Below, piece by piece: positions 56,600-64,000 of a stretch of 64,000 bases of DNA (position 1 is the first letter of the stretch; each line of letters opens with the position of its first letter). The notes beneath the pieces were generated by a model. It worked only from the letters and a program-made list of their open reading frames with translations. It did not search any database and was not told the origin of the DNA. Made by a program: the position numbers and the translations under genes. This DNA is from Gamsiella multidivaricata (lineage: Eukaryota; Mortierellomycota; Mortierellomycetes; Mortierellales; Mortierellaceae), in contig NW_026251764.1 in NCBI RefSeq assembly GCF_025024155.1, forward strand, positions 62,001 through 126,000. The letters are read 5' to 3'.

Positions 56600-58301
56600 C
56601 GTTTAGTTTATCGAGCAATAGAAGACGAAATCGGGGACAATGAAAAATAGGTAAATCCGACATATAGTTCCTTACCATGTATGCATCCAAGTTGTTGGCA
56701 TCGACCTGGACGGCCTTTTCCAAAGCTCGGATCGCGGGCTCCTCCTTCTCGTTCTGGGCTTGAACATTTCCAAGCATCATCCAGGCACGACTGTTGTTCT
56801 CATCCTGCTGCACAGCAGCCTCAAAGGCCAAGGCCGCCTCCGAAAGGGAGCCGCCTTCCTCTGTAAGCCGAATACCCTCCGCCATAGGGTCTGGGTGTGT
56901 TAAGTACGGGTTGTTGGGTTCGAACGTATAGGGTCCCAGCTGTGGGGCTGCGACCGCACTCAGATCCGAAAACTCGTTCTCCCAGCTTGAAGGGTCATCC
57001 AAGATATTCTGTACGTCCTCGGTATCTGTCAGGTTATCTCTGAGAGTGTTCCAGAGATCCTCAAGCTGCTCATGTTCTTCAAAATTGATGGGATTGGCGG
57101 TCGCTGCTGCCTCGCCGTCACGTTGAGCGGCCTCGAATTGGGCTTCCCATGAGGCGCTGTTGGCATCGATCGCCTTTCCTTTGCCCTTGCCCTCGACCAG
57201 TGCGAACTCATTGGCCCAGTCAAAATTCTTTTGGAAAGCAGCTTCGAATTCTGGGGGCATTTCGCCAACCACATGCTCGCGCTGCATAAACTCTTCCTGC
57301 CATTCTGTTGTAAAGAGGCGAAAATAAAGATAATTCTGCGATCAGCGGTCTTGTTCTTCAATAAACGATTGTTCTTATTGATAAAAGAAAAAGAAAAAAA
57401 GAAATTTCAAAGTACACAAAGGCTTTACCATGTGGAGGAGCTTGGTGCTGTTGAAACGCAGCCGAGAAGGCGGCCTCTTCTTCGGGACTCAGCTCAAAGA
57501 GACGAGCACCGGGTGGCTGATGAGTCTGGAACTCTTGCGTCCAATCTCCACCTATACCGTACATCAGATATTAAAGCATACATTTTATCAGTATCCGGTC
57601 TAGAGCTACAAAGTTGTGCAGTGTGTAATCGATCAGGCACCGTGTTCGATCGTTAGGTTCACTGCCTATTACTCCGCAGTTGACCATTTTTCCACAGTAT
57701 GCATTTTCGGGGTGATGTACCTGGTGCCATTTCAAATCCTGGGGCATGGTGGATCGCCGACAGTTCCTGATGCATGTCGTTGAATCTGAATGCTCCGGGA
57801 TCGCCCTGCTGCTTCTGTTGCTCAAAGAACTCGTTCAGGAGCTAATAACCATCCCGACGGGACAAAGTTTAATTGGAGACCGATCACGAATCAAAAAAGA
57901 GATAGACAGCTAGAGGTTAGAGAAAAGGTGGGGAAGCGATACAACTGTTGATCGAAGCGGCCAAAAAATAAAATAAAATAAGTAATGTCCATCGATTGTA
58001 CTTTACCTGCTGGTCGTCGCCGGCCATGGTAGGTCGTGCTGTTCGCATAGATGGACCGGCCGCAGACGGTGCGTTCACGAAACGCTCCTAGAGTCATCGG
58101 TGGCAAACATCGACAAGAAGCGCCGGCAGTAAAGGCGATTAGTTTCATGAAAGAGAAGCTGTGGGGCAAGACCCGGAGAAGGGGGGTGAGAGGACTTACC
58201 CGCTGCAGCGAAGTGTTTTGGTCAAAGTGCTTTGTGAACTGGCGCATAGCGTTTGAGCCGGAGCCACACTCTGCTCCGGAGGCCATACTCTGGAAAGCCA
58301 T
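55887..58301 (-). CDS. PEX5: peroxisomal targeting signal 1 receptor
   Basis: Six exons (58301-58200, 58087-58007, 57841-57721, 57551-57429, 57304-56676, 56552-55887) join in frame to 573 codons. The N-terminus holds the conserved cysteine (SGAECGSGSNAM, Cys12), ubiquitinated in recycling. Five WxxxF motifs lie at about residues 104, 144, 172, 195 and 250 (WTQEF, WQEEF, WANEF, WEAQF, WENEF); such motifs bind PEX14/PEX13. The C-terminal half is TPR: FEAAVQQDENNSRAWMMLGN, ALEKAVQVDANNLDAYM, LGVLFYGSGEYEKAVDCF, GDYLLWNRLGATLANSG and AIEAYHKALEIKPSFVRARY, forming the SKL-binding pocket. It ferries PTS1 proteins from cytosol into peroxisomes. Intron 5 contains an A/T homopolymer (56574-56599). Confidence 0.93.
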
Positions 58302-60371
58302 GGTGATATGATTATTTGAACGAAGGAAGTGAAGGAAAGGGCTAGGTAAGATGAGGAAAAGAAGAAGAGACGAATGAGATGGGAAGGAAGGAAGTGGTGT
58401 GAATGAACAACGGCTCGGAGCAGTGGTCTTTCGTTGTTGAAGTGAACACTTTGTGGACCCATTTTCTTCAGGTGGAGTAAAGAACATCACGTGTGAATCC
58501 CCCGAGAGAATCCAATGGGCGGGTGGAGTCCGTGCAGCGGGGAAGGGAAAATCCACTGAAACGGGGAAAAGAAAACTGGCTTGTGGCAACCAAGCGTTCA
58601 TAGCGACGTTACTTTTTGATCCCTCGGTGTCGGTTCTTTCTCTAATCCTTGCAGAGAATTCTAGCACCCCAGCATTGGATTGCTGCGGATGTGTATAGGT
58701 GATACTAACAGGACGTTTTCGCTTTTTTTTTTTTTTTGGTGAGATGTTTACTCTAGGCTCGGACATGTACAGTACATCCGCCTCTATCCCATCCCACCAG
58801 CGATCTCTCTGGCATAGCCTCGTTGGCTTACTTTACATGACCAAAAGGTACTTGTTTGCTTTATTTATTTTTTCCAGTCATTGAGCAAGCCGAAACAGAC
58901 GCGCTTCGCCGTGTGTCCATTTAAACATTTTCGCGCCTTTTTTTTTGAACCTCGGTAGCACCGCAAACACGCATCCTGTTGTACAATGGACCGTTGGCTT
59001 CGTTAACAACTAGCAGCGTTTTTCGGGATGATGTCTGTCTCGTTCTTTATGCATGAAAGCGAGCGGGTTCTTCGAGCAGGCACACTTACATAGCCCCACC
59101 AGCAAGAGCGTCAGACCTCCGACGGTCAAAATCCTTGCAGAGAGATATGCAGCAGTCTAAGAGTCGAGTCGTGTCGTTGTCAGATCTCAGATTTCGCTGT
59201 GGGACGGTGCATGAATATCCGGCGGGGACTTTTCGCGCTGTCCTCTTTCTCTCTTTTCTCGCAAGACCTGCTTATAGCTGGCCGTGTTGTCGACATCTCC
59301 AGCAGTGGTAAAATTAGGCATGGTGATCAAATTATGCAGTATCCATGGTGACGAGTTGATGGGTGGCATGATGAAGATCGATGTGGGTTTGGCGAGGAGG
59401 AAGAAAATGGTTGAGGAAGTAAGTTTGTTTCCGCGAACATTAGTGCTCTCTGTCGGTATGTGGCCATTGGAGTCAGCGTAAATCTCGGTGGCGTTGCGTG
59501 AGACGAAACCAGGTGCCGGCCCCTGAGAAGGCTACTGCGTACGTTCCGCAGCTGTCTGGGAGCAATTTGAAAAGACATATTAATACAGTAAACAGCTTTT
59601 GTAGAGGCTGTCGCATATTTCACCAGAGTCCATTGTATATTATTTAGTTTAATAAGTGCACCTCCAGCTCACTATTATACTTTATACAAATAAATACCCA
59701 ATCGGTGTGGTCTGTGGAGCCACATCTCTTTCTCACTCAAGACCTTTGCGATGTCGACACCCTACCGCTCCCCTATGCTAGTCGCTCTGGCTCCGTAGAA
59801 CTTATCATCATCCCGCCTTATAATCCCTTTGTTACATTGCTCCTACTGTGTCTGTGAGGGCGGGATGCACAGCGCTGACTGTACATTCATACGGGTGCGG
59901 ACTTTCAGCCACTGTCCAGAAGGCCTCTGCGTCTGGTTATGCTCACTGTCGCTCATCTGATGCTTTACAGGTGCGGGCAGAGATGGAGTGCTTTCTTTCA
60001 TTGGCCTTTGGTTTCTTTACCTCTATATACACAACTTAATGACTAACCCTGGTATACCCGAGACAACTTGTTAGGAATGAAGACATTTAAAGATTTCGTG
60101 CTTACCGACACTCATGACCACGGCACCTTTGACAAGATATACTCTTGCTTTATGCATATGTTGATCGGGAGCGTGGACGTGGAGACACATTAGCAATGCA
60201 ATACAGGCTCGACGCGGCTCAATGTCGGGAGGAATACCACGATGTATTGATGCAGGGAAACATCAGTTGCTCACACGTATCGGCCAGTACCGTCTTACAG
60301 ACTTTCATGCGATATCAAGCTGCCCGTAAGAACAGCTATTGTCGTCTTCGTACTAGTTTTTTAATGCTTAA
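58302..60371. other. intergenic
   Basis: It contains the PEX5 upstream region and about 1.5 kb with no recognised gene. A frame at 60145-60519 may belong to the decayed gene that follows. Confidence 0.45.
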
Positions 60372-61411
60372 GTGGGATCGATTGCAAACTGCATTTCATC
60401 TTCCTTTGGATCTGATAGAGGCCATCCAAGGCCTTCGTCGGAAAGTTCGGTTCCCTCGAAAAGATCAGCTGCAGAAGTTGTCTTTGAGATTGGAGAGGAG
60501 GCTGACGAGGCTGATATGAGCGCTCCAAGCCCTAAACCGCCCCAAAAAAAAGTCACCTTCCTGGAAGTCGAATTTCCTTCGGAATGTGGAAGCGATCACG
60601 TCGATTCCAATCCCTCTTCGACCAGATCATCTCTGAACTCCATTGACTTCTGCTTTAATTGGACCAGGCATCTCATCTTCACAACTGACTACAAACACTC
60701 GCCTCATAATCGACCAACTTGATGTTTTTAAGCTATTGATGGACGCGCGAAGATCAATGATCAAAAAGCAAAGCGAGATCACGGATGTTTTGGATTTGTT
60801 GCAAGTGGTTGCTGGAGAGTCCTCGCCAAAAAGTCGTAACCCTTATAGTTTTATAACACTCAATTTCAATTCAATCCTCAGTTCCACGTACGAGAAAAAG
60901 AAGCAAAGCAACATCCGCGCACGCGCCCACCCACTGCCATGTGTAGGAATGAAGGCCACGCAAGTAGCAAATTTGTACGTAAAATCTTATCCGAAAAAGG
61001 AGGTCAGTCTATGTGATTCATTCGTGCCGAAAATATAAGGGTTACGACTTTTTGGCGAGGACTCTAGCGTCCGGTCATCGACACACCAAAGCACCAGTGC
61101 GACCCCGAAGTTTGCATTCGTCGCACAAGGCGGATTCATCTCGTACAAAGGGGAGCTCCCAGAATTGGGGGAGGTTACGTTTGGCCGGATCTGAGCATAC
61201 AATGGTGAGCGCTACACGGTGATCGATGAACCATTTGCGCTCCGGAGCCCCTCACGATGAAGCATGGTGAGGACATCGCGGAGATTACGCTTACTATTGA
61301 CAGAACATTCGCAAGCTCTTCGCAGAGGAATATGTCACGGTGTTGGAGCAGATCAAACGACTCGGAGACGAGATGACTTCAGGACTCGAGCGTGCGAAAC
61401 GAGCCGTGTAG
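60372..61411 (+). pseudogene. decayed unknown gene interrupted by an inverted-repeat element
   Basis: Protein-like segments appear in shifting frames: AEVVFEIGEEADEADMSAPS and PPQKKVTFLEVEFPSEC; then, after a possible CAG acceptor, LIIDQLDVFKLLMDARRSMI; beyond the 250-bp insertion, PKFAFVAQGGFISYKGELPE and YNGERYTVIDEPFALRSPS; and at the end LFAEEYVTVLEQIKRLGDEM to a TAG at 61411. Stops (TGA at about 61192 and 61258) and frame changes prevent a single product. I do not recognise the family. The downstream part may once have been a nuclear or cytosolic soluble protein; no function is proposed. Confidence 0.45.
60816..61065. mobile_element. 250-bp MITE-like element with perfect 32-bp terminal inverted repeats
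   Basis: Positions 60816-60847 and 61034-61065 are exact reverse complements over 32 bp (agagtcctcgcc... / ...ggcgaggactct). The interior has no open frame of note. Size and structure fit a miniature inverted-repeat transposable element. A target duplication was not evident (flanks ctgg and agcg). Confidence 0.75.
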
Positions 61412-61912
61412 GATTAGTCTTTACTCTCCCGCTTGATCATCACACATCCTACTAAATATGTAGCTTATACATAAACAAGCAACAAGCCCTCAAAATGAAC
61501 ATGCTTAGATAAATGGATCAGACGGGAGTACCGGCATCTCCATCTGATCGGGTATGTTGTGGGAACCCAAGTGCGCTGCAGGTTCCTCGGCACCGGTTGC
61601 TTCTCCTGAGTCCCCTTCTCTTCTCCACAAGCAATAGGCCACAATAAAAGGTTCATTTCTTCATATTTGTCATCAAAGATGCGGTAGACCATGCGGCATA
61701 GGGATATATATTGTAGATCTTGTATATACATATCCCGTACATGTTCCATATACAAGTATTGCAGACACCCTTCTTTGGTTTTGCCGCCGTCTTTGGTTTT
61801 CTTTATTTCCGGTTCCTGATTCCTTTATTTTTCATCAAAGTTCTTTTTTGCTGTTCTGGTTCTCCAACAACTCAGTCTCAGTCTCAGTCTCAGTCTCGTT
61901 TCTACACTCCCC
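61412..61912. promoter_or_regulatory. upstream region of the COP1-like gene
   Basis: No gene is recognised. A CAGTCT repeat (about 61873-61896) lies just before the start codon, likely in the 5' UTR. Confidence 0.4.
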
Positions 61913-64000
61913 ATGACTGACGGCAATCCTTCACTCGGTAATCCTTCATCCTCTCCCTCTCATTTATCCTCGCCATCAACCATCGTTTCTTTGCCTTCAT
62001 CTCCACAAGCAAGCGGTACCACCCCTGCTGCAACCTCGCCCCAATATCCACTTCAACTTCCACAGGTGCAACCCTTGGAGTATCCGCTTTCAGAGCCTGC
62101 TCAACCATGGAGCATCACACTTTGCAACAACCCAATCTCGATTCCCAGACGACTTCCTTGTCAACATCCTCCACAAACACGGCTAATCCTGCACCGGCAA
62201 CCATGGAACACAACAACATCAATAATTCAAACAGCACAAACAATATTATCAATAGCAACGGTGCTGATATTAGCCAGGCTATGATCACCAGCAATACCAG
62301 CACCAACAATGACAATGTTGTTATCTCCACTACCGCAAACACCGCTCCCCCACATAGCAACAGCGACAACCACAGGAGTAACACCTGTCACACTGACGGT
62401 GACGATAGTTCTTTGATCGACAAATGTAATCCTCTAGCTCAAGATACCCTTAGCAACACCCAAAGCAGCTGTAGTAGTTCCAGGAACAACAACAGCAATC
62501 AAAACAGCCCGAGACCTGTTGTTCGAAAACGACAACGATTCACAACTACAAGAGTTCTAAGTGCCATGGACGGCTTTCCTGGTTCAACACTGGGGTCGAG
62601 TTTTTCCTCTGGTTCAGCCTCAACAGAAAGACGGTCTGGCATATCTCCAGTCCTTTCAGCCGACCGAACTACAGGTCTTTCGAGCGAATATCACTGGTAG
62701 TTTGCCTTTTTTTTTTTGTCCAGGCAGAAAGTACAGTGGTTTTCCTCAATGCACGCCTACTTACACCATCGCTGCATCCCTTTGATATACCGACAATATT
62801 AGCCCTATCTGTCGAGGATTGATGAAGGAAGCATTCATCTCCCGCTGTGGACACTCGTTCTGGTAAGCATGCACGTCATGAGCTGCTTGGAATAACGGCC
62901 ATCACTTTGCTCGCTTTGATAGCTTGACTCTTTAACATCAACATCTCTCTGTCTCAGCTATCTTTGTATATCACGACATCTGTGCGAGAGGCAAGACTGC
63001 CCAATATGCCGAACGTCCTTGGCACGCGACCAGATTTTTCCGAACTTCCTATGTAAGTGAACCACTAGGCAGGGTTCGAGTCGTTGGACCGCCTCGCTCA
63101 TTCTCGAAATTGCGATGCATTGCATCTTGAATAAGGAGCAGCGGCGTGTATATCAAGTGTGTGACCGGAGAACCATAGGTCACTGACAAATCTTTTTTTT
63201 TTTTTACCTATGCTTAGTAAACAGCATATTGGAACAGTCCACAGACATTGTTGACACGGATGATCTGGAACCGCGAATAAAGCTAAGACATGATCTTCTC
63301 AACCAGAGCAACTTTTCGCGGGAAGGTATACAGAACAGCATGTTGAGCTACCATGGTTCATGATTAATGCGATCTAGCTCTAGATATCGGGACTGAATTG
63401 AAACCAAATCCCCTTCTTTCTCTCTCGCTTTTTTTATTCTCTCTAGAAATCGACGACCTCTTGTCAACCTTGAAGGCAAAAAAACGGAAACTTGAGGCGA
63501 CAGATCAACAAGTGGAGTTGGAAGTTCTGCTTGATTTTCTCAGGAACACTCGAGCTGAGAAAGAAGAAGCAAGTTTGCTGGCAAATTGGAGTCCAAGGCA
63601 CACGACAATCTGTACGAGAACATCACAGGTCACTAACGCATCATATCAATGGACATTTTTGTTTTCTCATAGTCGCTGGCAAGACTCAATGCACAGATTC
63701 AATGTCTCGACAACGACATGCGGAAGGCCGAGGAGAAACTGGAGGCATTGAAGCAGTACAATGGATATCAAATCACGCAGACTCTCGAAGAGGACGACGA
63801 TCAGCTTGAGTGTGCAGGAAACTCTGGAGGCGTACAAGTCCCAAATGAGGTTTCAGAAGAGGAGGACGAGGCTGTGCCTCCACAGACTGGATCCAAGAGA
63901 CCACACTCTGTAAGCCACTAAACGTGGATCCATGGATCAGACTGCCTTCTCATGTCGACTGCATCGTCCTAACCGTTGCGGACTAAATTTGTGTCTTTAC
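61913..64000 (+). CDS. COP1-like RING E3 ubiquitin ligase, 5' part (runs off the right edge)
   Basis: Seven exons are visible (61913-62015, 62066-62696, 62803-62862, 62958-63052, 63218-63325, 63447-63628, 63673-63909), and a donor at 63910 leads out of the window. About 240 residues of Ser/Asn/Thr-rich disorder precede a C3HC4 RING: CPICRGLMKEAFISRCGHSF, CYLCISRHLCERQDCPICRT, then LARDQIFPNFLLNSIL. The first RING Cys codon is split by the intron (TG/C). The RING and the following FPNFLLN block resemble COP1, as does a coiled coil (LSTLKAKKRKLEATDQQVE, LARLNAQIQCLDNDMRKAEE). COP1 proteins end in WD40 repeats, expected beyond 64000. It would ubiquitinate nuclear regulators; targets unknown. Exon 1 depends on a 50-nt intron. 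Reading in exon 6 is the least certain. Confidence 0.8.

Overview
The window reads as nuclear DNA of a filamentous fungus, most likely an early-diverging one of the Mucoromycota (Mortierella-like). Evidence: most genes are split by short GT-AG introns (about 50-300 bp) with CTAAT/CTAAC-like branch sites; the gene set is eukaryotic and includes PEX5, QCR8, succinyl-CoA ligase, a sterol/DAG O-acyltransferase and a cytochrome-b5-fused delta-8 sphingolipid desaturase; one canonical tRNA-Asp is present; and non-LTR retrotransposons sit between genes. The phylum assignment is inference from gene style, not from a search. Exon coordinates below were worked out by hand from reading frame and splice sites.

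Layout. 1-1109 (-): 5' part of a cytochrome P450. 3149-4978 (-): a TRM10 tRNA methyltransferase with a long internal insertion. 5582-12100: a transposon graveyard with two decayed DDE transposases (-) and a 5'-truncated LINE (7513-9598, +) flanked by a 19-bp target duplication. 13078-16702 (-): a transcription factor that appears to join an Spt23/Mga2-like N-terminal domain to Crz1-like zinc fingers. 20276-21160 (-): pirin. 23423-24192 (-): a small YdcZ/DUF606-type transporter. 28148-30516 (-) and 30760-31508 (+): ADP-forming succinyl-CoA ligase beta and complex III subunit QCR8, divergent from a 243-bp shared promoter. 31888-34503 (+): secreted beta-helix protein. 34710-35828 (-): His-rich, low-complexity protein. 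36391-37101 (+): DUF1772-like membrane protein. 39840-42455 (+): MBOAT sterol/DAG acyltransferase. 43953-45114 (+): RRT8/LDS-like membrane protein.

46586-50948 holds an unrecognised decayed ORF set, the tRNA-Asp gene (-), and a LINE (B, +) interrupted by a second copy of the first LINE (A, -), with a 14-bp target duplication. 53424-54887 (+): delta-8 sphingolipid desaturase. 55887-58301 (-): PEX5. 60372-61411 (+): a decayed gene carrying a 250-bp inverted-repeat element. 61913-64000 (+): 5' part of a COP1-like RING E3 ligase.

The genes do not form a pathway cluster. Loose themes are mitochondrial energy metabolism (LSC2/QCR8) and lipid handling (P450, acyltransferase, RRT8-like, sphingolipid desaturase). 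Intergenic DNA is rich in long A/T homopolymers and microsatellites. The most unusual items are the nested LINEs with a shared in-frame stop, the apparent TF fusion with a possible 33-nt intron, and the interrupted TRM10 domain.
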